From Marsupella aquatica (taxonomy: Eukaryota > Marchantiophyta), in NCBI GenBank assembly GCA_973895155.1, contig OZ316898.1, positions 21,514,001 through 21,578,000 on the forward strand: DNA of 64,000 nucleotides. The letters are read 5' to 3'. The notes under the pieces were generated by a model. That model made no database searches. It was not told the origin of the DNA and saw only the letters and a list, made by a program, of their open reading frames with translations. Within the stretch, counting starts at the first letter, position 1, and every line of letters starts with the position of its first letter. The translations under genes and the position numbers were made by a program. This document shows, in pieces, positions 1 through 9,870 of the stretch.

Positions 1-1
1 T

Positions 2-325
2 AATAGATTAGGAAATTACTTCGGACCTGCAATCTTCTGGACACCACACCAATTCTTCCGGGAGCTTGACGACGGGTTTGGTCTACACATCGAGACCAAC
101 CCTATAGCTGCATATCATTCAATATGGCAGCATGATCCCTGGGTTAGGATGAGACTGCCCCAGCACGAGACCGACCCCCCATCAAGTCTTTTGGGTCAAC
201 TCAGGCGGTGGATAAATGCCCTTACAAATCGATATCCTTTCGGGCATTCGCTTGAGGACCCCCGCTACTTCCGGTGGTCCTGTTTTGCGCGTTCTTTAAT
301 TGAGGTAGTGGATCGATCCGGATGA
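2..325 (+). CDS. Partial unknown reading frame open at the left edge
   Basis: Seen: one frame is open from base 2 to a TGA at 323-325, about 107 codons with no in-frame stop. The product is rich in aromatic residues (FFRELDDGFGLHIE, then HDPWVRMRL, then RRWINALTNRYP). The true start lies outside the window, so the gene could be a last exon or a transposon-encoded protein. Inference: the order of an FW pair, an H-x-PWVR motif and a proline-serine-leucine helix weakly resembles the repeat-associated protein encoded on the minus strand at 59197-58109. The two may be distant relatives from the same class of mobile element. I do not recognise the family. Confidence 0.4.
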   Translation, partial: NRLGNYFGPAIFWTPHQFFRELDDGFGLHIETNPIAAYHSIWQHDPWVRMRLPQHETDPPSSLLGQLRRWINALTNRYPFGHSLEDPRYFRWSCFARSLIEVVDRSG

Positions 326-340
326 GCAGGCGAAGTCGAC

Positions 341-796
341 GTGGATCTTAATGGCGAGATGAAGTGTAAAGGGATGATTATGTGGAAGCTGTTCAGCCGG
401 GCGAGGCCAGCCGCCGCACGAATGTACAATTTGTTAATAAGCGCCGAGTTCTTGAAGGGGGAAGACCCCATAATTAGATGCGGAGGACCACCAGCGCCAA
501 CTCGGGCGTACCTCATGGTATACCAACCCAATCCTGACACCGTGGACGACAAAATCGAGGTTCAGGAAGAAGGGGGTCCTAACACTTACGAAGAATACCA
601 CAATTGGTGGGTAGTTGCGGGTGAGACGCCGGGGGAAAGGGAGGAACGATGCTTGAGACAGCAGAATGAGTTTCGACGACAGCGCTGGGCTTGCCGCTGG
701 ATTGTGGCAGTGGCAGCAAGGGATGCAGAGGCAGCCGCGTGGGAGGCCGCCCATGAAAGAGGAACAGGGCGGCCGCCTGTTCTGCTGGAGGAGTGA
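341..796 (+). CDS. Hypothetical protein, 151 aa
   Basis: Seen: an ATG-to-stop frame starting 16 bases after the stop of the preceding frame, on the same strand. The C-terminal half is strongly charged (EREERCLRQQNEFRRQRW) and then alanine-rich, as expected of a long helix. The middle contains a proline-rich stretch (CGGPPAPTRAYLMVYQP). It may be a second piece of the same transposon-like or decayed gene as 2-325. No catalytic motif is visible and I do not recognise a family. Minus-strand frames also overlap this stretch, so chance openness in fairly GC-rich DNA cannot be excluded. Confidence 0.35.
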   Translation: MDLNGEMKCKGMIMWKLFSRARPAAARMYNLLISAEFLKGEDPIIRCGGPPAPTRAYLMVYQPNPDTVDDKIEVQEEGGPNTYEEYHNWWVVAGETPGEREERCLRQQNEFRRQRWACRWIVAVAARDAEAAAWEAAHERGTGRPPVLLEE

Positions 797-886
797 ACGA
801 GCGGCGGATAGGATTAGGTTAGGAAGAGCACATTACTCAGTAGAATGACGGTGGCCATTGGCCCATTCTTAGGACGGATTGCAAAG

Positions 887-894
887 TATTTAAA
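887..894 (+). promoter_or_regulatory. Possible TATA-type motif
   Basis: TATTTAAA lies in a short GC-rich stretch downstream of the two left-edge frames. If those frames belong to an LTR element this could be the TATA box of its 3' LTR, but no matching LTR or tRNA primer site was found in the window. Weak motif-only call. Confidence 0.15.
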
Positions 895-1014
895 CCCCTG
901 GTCTGTGTGTAGAAGGGGTGAGAGCATTGCTCAGTTATATCGTACACATTCTTGCAAGCAGGATCACGTTGGTGTGTAATGTTCTTTCCCGTTCTGATAA
1001 GTCAGTCTTTATTG

Positions 1015-1194
1015 AATTCGCAGTAGAGAATGTCGTTGAGGAAGTAGGGTTCGGATGCTAACACTAGTGACATGAATTTGCAGTAGAGAATGTCGTTGAG
1101 GAAGTAGGGTTCGGATGCTAACACTAGTGACATGAATTCGTAGTAGAGAATGTCGTTGAGGAAGTAGGGTTCGGATGCTAACACTAGTGACAAC
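1015..1194. repeat. Three tandem copies of a 60 bp repeat
   Basis: Seen: three nearly identical 60 bp units (about 1015, 1075 and 1135), each beginning GAATTYGYAGTAGAGAATG and ending near AACACTAGTGACA. The period is a multiple of three, so every frame stays open across the array. On the minus strand a 79-codon frame (1241-1002) repeats a 20-residue module containing LVLASEPYFLNDILY three times. The few differences between units suggest recent expansion. Whether the peptide repeat is expressed is unknown. Confidence 0.9.
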
Positions 1195-4100
1195 AAGTGG
1201 ATGTTTTCCCCTATATTGTAGTCTATCCGGACCACTGTCAAGAACGAACGAGCTCAATTGTTGTTGATGACTATGTGTCTCGCCTACGATAAGAGTAAGG
1301 ATGAAGAGCCCCAATGGTGAGGTGAGTTTAGGAGTCTACCTGGAAATTAACCCCTACGCTCCACCTCTTGTCTCCGCCCTGTGGAATAACCCATAAGACG
1401 AAGGCCTTTTATACATTGCTCTGGCGGCATACGCACTGTTTGGGGGTGGCTAAGGGAAAAGAGGTAGTATCCCCTTTTTCCCTACCCGTTTTCCTATCCC
1501 CCGGGTGGTTCGGATGCAGTCGGAAGGGTTCACCTCTGCTAATGAACCATCTTGTGATCTCGTGGTCAGAATAAGAGAAGGTTTGCTCGGGGGAGGTTCG
1601 GACAAAGTAGAGCACTCTGAGCGGACGTCCAGGCTAAGCCCAGACCAAACTCACAGCCCTATACTTGGTCCGGATACCATCATGATAGGACGTCAGGTAC
1701 GGAAGCCTGTAGCAAGGATACTGTCACATATTATTGTACAAGAGAAATAATTGTGATTGTCTACACGACTCTCTTGTAGAATATGGAAGAGGATATGTGT
1801 CGCTTTTCTTAAGCCGTGTGGATAATCTCTTAGTGATGTTCTTCGTAATTGTTGTGTACTTCAATCATGCTTCATGAACTAAGTGAGACTACCAATAAAA
1901 TTTATATAGCCGCTTCTTTCAAGTTGTGCACTTTAACAACTTTCTTTTTTCCGGACCTCATTCCTCTGGTAACCCATCCCGAGTTGACCTTCATCTCCTG
2001 AACTTGGGCTTCTGCCCCTAGTCTTTTGGGTGGGCGAGAAGATGTGTGGCGGGAGATGCATATATTATTATTTATTCTTGTGAAGGGCGTCAACCATTCC
2101 CTCCCGTTGGACCGTAGATGGCCGTCTGTTGCACTCAGGAGGGCAGCGATTTAATTATTGATTGTACACACAGTCCAGTCATACACACACTTCATCTGAC
2201 TGACAAACCAATCAGGATTGGGTTCACACTAAGTAGCTAATAAGTAGTTTAGGGTTTTGTGGGAAGTCGAGTTATGTACAATTTCTTTCTCTTCCTTAGA
2301 AGGCCCCTATACAACCTTATGTCTAGCTCGGGCCAAACTGTCCAGCATAGCACAAGCCTGGAGAACCCATGGCCTCCCTTGAAGCTCATTGTTTGTTTCC
2401 CGAACAAACTAGAAAAAGTCCACCATATATTCTACTTTCAGGAGGTGATGTAAAGCCTAAAGCAAAATTAGGCTTATCTTTCTGTTAACCTGATTCGGAG
2501 ACAGTCCAACTTGCCGTCCGCGGAAGGTGAACTGAATGGCATCCACAAGGTTTTGTTTTGTGTGCATTCACATTTAATTCAATTTCAATTGACAATCATA
2601 ATGGAAAATGAGAAATGCAACGTAGAAGTGCGCACAGAACTGTGGACCAATGGTATCTCCCAAAAATCCTTTGGAGACTAGCAATGATGTGGATGAATTG
2701 GCTCGGGCGACGGGCCAGCACACAATGGGGCAAAATCAAAACGAGGGGGGCAAGTCCGATCCGTCATGATTGAGCCGCCGCATCCCATCCGTATTCAATT
2801 CCCGTTGCCTGACGGGTCCAAGTCAAAGTTTGACTGGGATCGGGCCTCGGTTTCAGGTGTTTAGGGTGCCCGGTAGTGACAGACTGACAGCCCTAAACTC
2901 TAAAATTCAGGGAGACGAGTCCCTGTTTTGTCATTAAATGCATATTGGTTTTCCCCCACTATTTTTTAAAATTTGTTTTCTGCAACTAAATCGCGTGTGA
3001 TTTAAACAAATTTTTGATGCGATTTTGCCATATTGAGTAACCATAGAGACGTGAATTGTGATATGATTTTGATAGCACATTTTGTGGTTGTTTCACCAAC
3101 ATTGAGCTCAAATTTTTCATATAACTGCTTTTACATTTGTTACTATGTGCATCCTAATGCTCATTTTTATGAATTCAATTAGTGCATTGTGTCCTAAGCT
3201 AAACAATAAAAATTACCATTTAAGTGACATTGTGTAAATTGCCTGAAATGCTCTAGCTAGGTGCTCAACTCTGAAAAAAACTTTCACAATAATAACACCA
3301 ACAAAATGCTGAAGTCTAAGGGTGTTTTTAATTCAAATTTAATGCATGTAAATTTAATACAAATTTATAACACTCCTCTGAATGCACTTTGGCTATATAA
3401 TTTATGTGAAAGAATTGAGCTGGACCCACATACTAGTTAATATGTGCTTTTCTTTGCAGGTACTCTACATGATCTACTCCCTTCTTTCATCATAAATAAA
3501 TTAAAATAATTACACATCACTATAAGACGTATTTATTTTTTAAATAACATGTTCCACGGTTCACACTTTTATAACGTTGTCGTCGTTTAAAATTGGAGTG
3601 CCAAATAGGAAAGTAATCAATAAATAGAAAATATAATGTAAATTAGCATAGCGTGGACCTAAATGACCAGAAACCTTTCACACAATAAGGAATGAAATGG
3701 TGATCAGAAAAGACAAAAACTAAAACAAATCCGGTTAGTACCTCATTTTATTATCATGCATGCACCACAAAAGCTACATGCCACATTGACATTTCACCCA
3801 AAGGAATTAAAAAAACAAAGAAGAAAAAACAAAGACATTGACATTTGTAGAGGAACAAAAGGGAATCCATAGCAATAAACACTCTCTAGAAATAAACAAA
3901 ACATTAAATGCTCCCTCTCATCCCGTTTTTTCTCATGCTGCAGTACATGTACAATACTCTGGGGAAAATACTTTACTCTCCTCAAGTGAGGCCTAGTTAC
4001 AAAAGACAAAGTATAGCAGACCAATGTATTTTGGGCCCCCCATCACATGTACTGAACCAAATTCACAAGTTCAGCCAATCACAAATTAGAAAATTAAAAT

Positions 4101-4230
4101 CAATTTAAAACTGCGGGAAATCTGTTTCATCACCTTTGGGGTGACATTCGACAATTTGAAAACCACACGACGATCGCGATTTCTGCACTCGCTTACCCTA
4201 AACCCTAAATCTGCCCGTTCTGGGAAGTCG
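1195..4230. other. Gene-poor interval
   Basis: Only short, unsupported frames on both strands. The part from about 2560 to 4120 is AT-rich and looks intergenic. GC is higher at 1320-1760 (a possible old repeat). No domain, transposon end or RNA gene was recognised. Confidence 0.5.
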
Positions 4231-4357
4231 GCATCCTTAACCGAATTGGAGCAGACGAAAATGTGGCTTAAACGGGCTTTGGCTTCGATGGGAGGTCATT
4301 TTTTTGCCATAGCGAAGTGATTGTAGTTGGGAGATCGGCACTGCAGCAAACAACCTC

Positions 4358-4813
4358 ATGGATCGAATTGAGACCACGCTCGAGCCAGGACGACATGTTT
4401 TGCCTCCGGAGGCTGTGAGCTTTTCACCCGCCGTGTCCATATCGACTGAGGTGACTGATTCGACCAATTTTCGCAATCGGCACCTTCTTCCTCCAGACGA
4501 GGCGGTTAGTCCCGGGGAGCGTCATGTCCTTTGGGTTCGAGACTCCCCCCCAATGTCGATCGCGGAACGGTTTACCATTCATAGGCCTCCATATCCAGTG
4601 ACTCTAACTCGAGCGACCGAGATGCGTTGCGCGGAGTTTCATGGCCGCGTTGATTTCCAGAATACTATGACGTCGGGTGTTGCCCAAGCTAGGACGGATG
4701 AACGCCGACCTTCTCGTGGATATATCAGAACCCGAGGGTTGGGATTTAAAGCTGATCTCTACCGAACTGTAGCTGGTCTCAACGATGATTGCGCGTCATC
4801 CACAAAACAGTAG
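4358..4813 (+). CDS. Hypothetical protein, 151 aa, low support
   Basis: Seen: an ATG-to-stop frame in a GC-richer island, preceded at about 4195-4208 by ACCCTAAACCCTAAAT. That is a telo-box-like element of the kind found near plant transcription starts. The product has two related segments (GRHVLPPEAVSFSP and ERHVLWVRDSPP), suggesting an internal duplication, and is arginine-rich towards the end. No family is recognised. It may be an exon, a decayed gene or a chance frame. Confidence 0.25.
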   Translation: MDRIETTLEPGRHVLPPEAVSFSPAVSISTEVTDSTNFRNRHLLPPDEAVSPGERHVLWVRDSPPMSIAERFTIHRPPYPVTLTRATEMRCAEFHGRVDFQNTMTSGVAQARTDERRPSRGYIRTRGLGFKADLYRTVAGLNDDCASSTKQ

Positions 4814-4819
4814 GCTTGG

Positions 4820-5730
4820 CATGGCGGGACTGCTCCACAATGGGCCACAATGTCCAATGCCGGCACATCATCTTGTCACGGTGACATGAGCAGCATCGTT
4901 GTTTTGCTGTGACACAAGCATTCCATTTGTGCACGCCATGCATGTGTTGCACAAATATAGAAACTACTTTTAGCAAGGATGAGGACAGTTTGTGTCACTC
5001 AAATGTTGCAGAATACAAGAGCAGTGCGCCGGTTCATGTTCTAGTTACATAATGTTGTTTCATATGCCTCTGTGCACGATATATATAAACCTATATTTGT
5101 TTTGACTTATGTAGTGCAATGTGCCTTGTATGTCTCATGTGGCTTGAATGTTATCCAGCAGCTGTGTTATTCCACACTAATCCGCAGTGTGGAATTTGAA
5201 TTGTATAAGTGTGCGTGGGGCAGCTAGCAGAGCTCAGCCCTCATAAATCCGCAACACATTCATGCACAAAGGAATGTGAACCTTTTAGGGTGTGCGGAAT
5301 GTGAACCCACACTCTCCGAAAACATCTACCCGTACATAGTCCCAACTTATTCATTGGAAAAGGTTTGATCAATTGCCCTCTTTCTATATGGGTTACGAAT
5401 GTAAACTTTAGGATGCGTCGGTACTGGTTTTGAGCCCAAAAGCACATGCAATGAGATAGGCACGACATGTGATAGAGTTATGTGTGTCCATGTACGATTG
5501 TTTAAAGCAGTATTGCTGCTGTATAGTTTCGCAAAGCTAGATTCACATTTGCGACGCATGACGTTAGGAACTTCTCAGTCGTCCCGTGCCCGATGAAGTG
5601 AGTGGGTTGGTAGGGGCCTTGGATCACCTCATCTATTCGATTCTGCCAGTTCCGGCCTCTAAGTCACTCGATTAACAATTCAAAATAATGTCGATGAAGC
5701 CTTAAAACTCTGAACTAACAATCAACTTGA
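4820..5730. other. No gene seen
   Basis: Short frames on both strands only, of mixed base composition. Nothing recognisable apart from ordinary AT-rich stretches. Confidence 0.5.
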
Positions 5731-5739
5731 TGTCAAGTG

Positions 5740-5885
5740 CTCGGAACTTGAGTAAGAGAATTCCACTTCAAAACTAATGGTTCCTCGCCATCGCTCCCGA
5801 ATATGAAGGAATACATGAGTCGAGTAGCATCCACGTCTAGAAGAGAGAAGAGAGTACGCAAGCACGCACTAGATTGGGCAGGATC
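5740..5885 (-). repeat. Diverged inverted relative of the R1 core edge
   Basis: Seen: the reverse complement of about 5740-5885 resembles 9640-9740 and 27800-27905 on the plus strand. Shared blocks are a CTCTTCTCTCTTCT run, then GCT-n-CTCGACT, then TTCCTTCATAT, then GGGAGCGATGGCG or its variant. By eye identity is about 70%. This places an older, inverted fragment of the same repeat family beside the telomere-like array. The alignment is by eye only. Confidence 0.4.
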
Positions 5886-5974
5886 CATAGCATTGATAGG
5901 CAGTGAGTTTTGAAGACTTCTATCTCCCTCAGTAAAATAGGATGAAAAAGTCTTATATCCGGAAGAGTAACTAT

Positions 5975-6575
5975 ATATATAGGGTTTAGGGTTTAGGGTG
6001 AGTTTTGTGAGTGGTGTGTTGCAGGGTTGAGGGTGGCCGAGGTTTGTGAGGGTTGAGTGTTGTGGGGTCGAGGGGTGTGGAGAGTTGAGTTTTGCGAGAG
6101 GTGTGCTGCAGGGTTGAGGGGTTTGGAGTTTTGTGAGTGGTGTGCTGCAGGGTTGAGGGTTTTGTGAGTGGTGTGTTGCAGGGTTGAGGGTGGTCGAGGT
6201 TTGTGAGGGTTGAGTGTTGTGGGGTTGAGGGGTGTGGAGAGTGGAGTTTTGTGAGTGGTGTGTGTGGGTTGAGGGCTCTGGGGTTGAGGGGTTTGGAGTT
6301 TTGCGAGTGGTGTGTGTTGCAGGGTCGTTGTGGGGTTTGGAGTTTTGAGTGAGTTTGGAGTTTGGAGTTTTGTGAGGGGTGTGTTGTAGGGTTGACAGAG
6401 GGGTTTGGAGTTTTGTGAGTGGTGTGCTGCTCGGTTGAGGGTTTTGTGAGTGGTGTGTTGCAGGGTTGAGGGTGGTCGAGGTTTGTGAGGGTTGAGTGTT
6501 GTGGGGTTGAGGGGTGTGGAGAGTGGAGTTTTGTGAGTGGTGTGTGTAGGTTGAGGGCTCTGGGGTTGAGGGGTT
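5975..6575. repeat. Telomere-derived minisatellite array
   Basis: Seen: the array opens with AGGGTTTAGGGTTTAGGGTG and continues as degenerate G/T-rich units built from GGGTTGAGGG, GTTTTGTGAGTGGTGTG and TTGCAG. A longer block starting GGGTTGAGGGTGG recurs at about 6023, 6181 and 6463, giving higher-order spacings of 158 and 282 bp. All long minus-strand frames here (6644-5733, 6594-5986) are just the translated repeat (threonine, proline, histidine, asparagine rich) and are not called as genes. Interpretation: variant telomeric or subtelomeric sequence now lying internally. Confidence 0.85.
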
Positions 6576-6576
6576 T

Positions 6577-6935
6577 GGAATCCATCTTGGCCACGAATTT
6601 ATGCGTGAATATTTTTTGGAAAAAACCCTAAAAATCTGCCTCAAAAAACCCTGGAATTTAGGGTTTAGGGTTTAGGGTTTTTTGCCCCGAGTTTTCGCCC
6701 CTTGTTTTCAAAGTGGTCCATCAGTTTTGGGGCATGGTTTTTTGGGGTGAAAAGGCCCTCTGAAAAAGGCCAAAACAGGCCCGGAAAAAGCCCCAAAAAA
6801 AAGGGGAAAAAAAGGGAAAAAAAGGGAAAAAAGGGGGAAGTTTTTCCCCGGGGAATCCATCTTGGCCACGAATTTATGCGTGAATATTTTTTGGAAAAAA
6901 CCCTAAAAATCTGCCTCAAAAAACCCTGGAAAAAA
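6577..6935. repeat. Direct repeat pair enclosing telomeric and homopurine DNA
   Basis: Seen: a block of about 80 bp beginning GGAATCCATCTTGGCCACG and ending in AAAAAACCCTGGA occurs at about 6577 and again at about 6852. Between the copies lie three TTTAGGG units (about 6658-6680) and a G/A-only tract (about 6780-6840). The arrangement suggests slippage or unequal exchange within degenerate telomeric DNA. Confidence 0.8.
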
Positions 6936-6952
6936 CCCTAAAAAATAAAAAC

Positions 6953-7139
6953 GTGCCTTGCATGTATGAAGTAGGCAAAGTGTAGCATGAGTAGGCAAAC
7001 ATGACAAACAATAAAATCTCACACAAAATCTGTCAGGGCATTTCCTAACAACTGGTCTGACATCAATAGAGCTCTCATAAGATCCCAACTTCCCACATTG
7101 TGCACACTTAGCCTGCTTCTCTACACAATCAATGCACAT
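6953..7139 (-). pseudogene. Truncated EDM2-like PHD fragment, copy A
   Basis: Seen: the minus-strand frame from MCIDCVEKQAKCAQCGKLGS to the HTCKA motif is the same as the start of the longer copy at 25302-24886, with one obvious substitution. After that it runs into the telomere-associated sequence at about 6953. Only the first zinc-binding cluster remains. The break marks the left end of R1 copy A and shows that copy B is the more complete source. The fragment is not expected to be functional. Confidence 0.7.
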
Positions 7140-7539
7140 TCAGGCTCCCTGGTGTGCAGAGGGGAGGCCCACCCCTGTATATATCTTCTCTGCACAGCGC
7201 GTGCAATGAGGCCGGTCTTCAGGCCATTTCAGGGTATTTAGGGAGCGCGGTGCATGGTCTCCTACATGCAGTGCACGGTCTCGACGTTTCAACATTTGGA
7301 CTCCCACAACATTATTATTAAAACCTTTAAACTCCGCTAGTATTGATTAGGGTGACTTACGGGTGGTTGCCATAGGCTCCCATAACATTATTTTTTAAGT
7401 GTTCATACACCACTAGCATTCATTGTGACTCACTTGTAGTCCCGCACTCCCATAACATTTCCAATAAAAGTCTTTTGCAGCTATAACATTCATGTTGAAA
7501 CCATTGGACTCCCTTAGCATCAAAAGTGTCACCATTCAA

Positions 7540-8060
7540 TTAGGTTCGTGAGAAATACAAAGGAAACAAAGCTTGGTCAATGCTTCTAGAATTCATGTAC
7601 CAGCCTTCAATCTGGTTCTTTAATGTGCTTGTCACCTTCAAATTCCCTTCTGCATTATTGTTGGGTCGGTATTTTGGTCGGGAAGCATTGGCCTTCAAGA
7701 ATTCCTGCTGCTGGCCTTCAATCTGGTCCTTGACTGTGCTCGCCACCTCCAAATTCCCTTCAATCTGCATCTTGAATCTTGCGTCGCTTGGATGGCGTAC
7801 TGACGTTGTCAATAATTGCAGCAAGTGATGGATTAGAGTCATTGTCAGATGCAGTCTTCGAGCAAAGGCGTTTCCGAATGGTTACGGTTTTTATGCTTAC
7901 TGGTGGCAGTGCATCATGAATCTTGTGTTGCTTGGATGGCGTACTGACGTTGTCAATAATTGCAGCAAGTGATGGATTTGAGTCGTTCTTGGATGTAGTC
8001 TTTGAGCGAAGGCGTTTCCGAATGGTTGCGTTTTTGATGCTTACTGGTGGCAGTGGCGTG
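7540..8060 (-). pseudogene. Repeat-borne gene fragment (left arm, copy A)
   Basis: Seen on the minus strand: two 144 bp (48-codon) modules containing LPPVSIK, IRKRL and SNPSLAAIIDNVSTPSK. They are followed, after a stop and frame change near 7770, by EGNLEVASTVKDQIEG and EGNLKVTSTLKNQIEG modules and a shared terminus FPLYFSRT-stop. The same protein is open over 152 codons at 59615-60073, so that copy is the better reference. The basic KRRKIQ stretch could be a nuclear signal. Function unknown; not recognised. Here it is one arm of an inverted repeat. Confidence 0.6.
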
Positions 8061-8491
8061 GCGTGGTTTTAGGCCGAGTGTGCAGTGATGGAGCTTCCCT
8101 TCTGTACAACATCCATGGTTGCGGTATTCATGCCTTGCTACTCACCTCCATCTGTGTTGCAACTCCATTCAGACACTCCTAGGACCCAAATCGCCTTCAC
8201 TGTCCAACCCACCATACAAGACTCTCATGTAAAGGCTGTGTCTCACATGCGATGCATGGTATGTCTCCAAGTTTCAGCATATGGACTCCCACAACATTTC
8301 TGGTTAAAGTGGAGGCTCCCATAACATTTCCGGTTAAACCATAGACTCCCATAGCTTTCATGTTGAAACCTTTAAACTCCGTTAGCATCAAATGTGTCAC
8401 CATTCAATTTTGGACGTGGGAAATGAGATACAAATTAAAGAAGACCAGGCTTCCTGATTAGAACTAATTCACTCTGTATAGTTGTGATATA

Positions 8492-9555
8492 TTATTTACT
8501 CTCTAGACTCAATGCTAATCCACACCCGGGTCTATGCCCGATCCGCCTCAAACTCTTGGGCCCGTAATGCCAGGTGTGGTAATTCAGCTTCCTCCTGTTG
8601 TTGCTGCTCCTCAGCCTACGCCTGCCAAAAAGCTGCCTTCTGCCTTGCCTTATACTCCACCCCTTGGCACACTTGTAGGACCTCGCGATCCGGCTGTTCC
8701 TTTTGATGTGTGGGATGTCGAGTTTCTGCTTCACGAATGTTGAATTGTGTTACCAGGTTGTCAAAATAATGGGGCCGTGATGCAGAACACGCGGCCGGTA
8801 AGGGCCTGTAGGAGAAGCAAAAACAACACTGACCGCAAATTCTTGCCCACGTAGTCAAAGAGGATAGTAGACACCTCGGAGTCACTAAGCCGTTGGGAAA
8901 ATCTTGAGTGTGGATTCCACCAGAGCTGAAATGTGATGATGCTCAATACAGGAGTCTAGCTTAGCCCGAGTAAATTTACCCACCGGCGCCTCAATGAACT
9001 TGATAAATTCATAGATCACCGGGTCGCCCCATTTGATGTAGATAGATTCCAACTGCTTGAAGTCTGGTTGGTTACACGGGTCAAAGTTTGCTTTGTAGTC
9101 ATTCACTACGGCATGTTTGTCAAGTGCCTTGAGAGGAGATCTTTGGAGCAGTTGTTGTTGGATGTCTTCCCCCAAGCTGGCGTTGAATTGAACCACAAAG
9201 AGAGCATTACTTAGGCAGTTCGTCGTGGAGTCCCAACTTAATCTCATTCTCCTGGTTGAAAGCTGACAGCCAATCTCTAGCTTGCCAGGAATTGAATTCC
9301 GATTCAAAGCCTAGTACCACCTTATTCCTAAAAATCCGTTGGCTACCCAGCTGTAGAATCTCCATGGGGGATGCAGAAGATTTCCTCATTGTCGGCCGTG
9401 GGAATACTAGGTGGGTTAAGATTCTTCAAGTGGACAGGTCCATGGGAGGTGGCCTTTGTTGCGTGGCGGTGGATCACATTTGTAGATTTCAATGAGGTCG
9501 GTTTAGACTTCCACTGCGAGTGGGCGCTGGCCATATCGAGACAAATGTTTTTCAT
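8492..9555 (-). pseudogene. R1 core coding remnant, copy A
   Basis: Seen: overlapping minus-strand frames (9555-9343, 9389-9207, 9307-8885, 8885-8616, 8734-8492) can be read in order as one protein interrupted by frameshifts. The reading order runs MEILQLGSQRIFRNK, then DWLSAFNQENEIKLG, then a 140-codon stretch with IYIKWGDPVIYEFIKF, then a glutamine/glutamate-rich coiled-coil-like end. The layout (compact globular part then coiled coil) could fit a transposon structural protein, but no zinc knuckle, protease or polymerase is present. The near-identical second copy at 27718-26655 keeps the same breaks, so decay preceded the duplication. Confidence 0.45.
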
Positions 9556-9870
9556 ATTTTTTGACAGAGCGTGAAAGCAGCCTTCAAATTAACTTACTGC
9601 CACTTCTGTCGCATTATAGTTCTAGCTCTCCTGCTATCTTCCTTTGTACCCGTCTCTTCTCTCTTCTGGTTGGAATTGCTGCTCGACTTAGCATTTCCTT
9701 CATATCCGCGAGCGATGGCGGGCAATTTGCTCTCTGTTGGACAGAATGCTTGACAGAATTCCACGATCACTTGTTATACATAGTTGATATATTCTTGTGT
9801 TCATTTTTCTTGTCCATTTGGAAATTGCACAAATTAACAAAGTATCCATAAAGGTCTGTCATCGTAGAAA

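Noticed and set aside
5733-6644. Long minus-strand frames (303 and 202 codons) rich in His, Thr, Pro and Asn
   Set aside because: They are translations of the telomere-derived minisatellite. The composition follows the repeat and two frames are open at once.
8512-8743. Plus-strand frames with proline- or cysteine-rich products in the R1 core
   Set aside because: Minus-strand reading gives a longer, ordered series of coding stretches. The plus frames look like shadows of a Gln/Glu-rich coding region.
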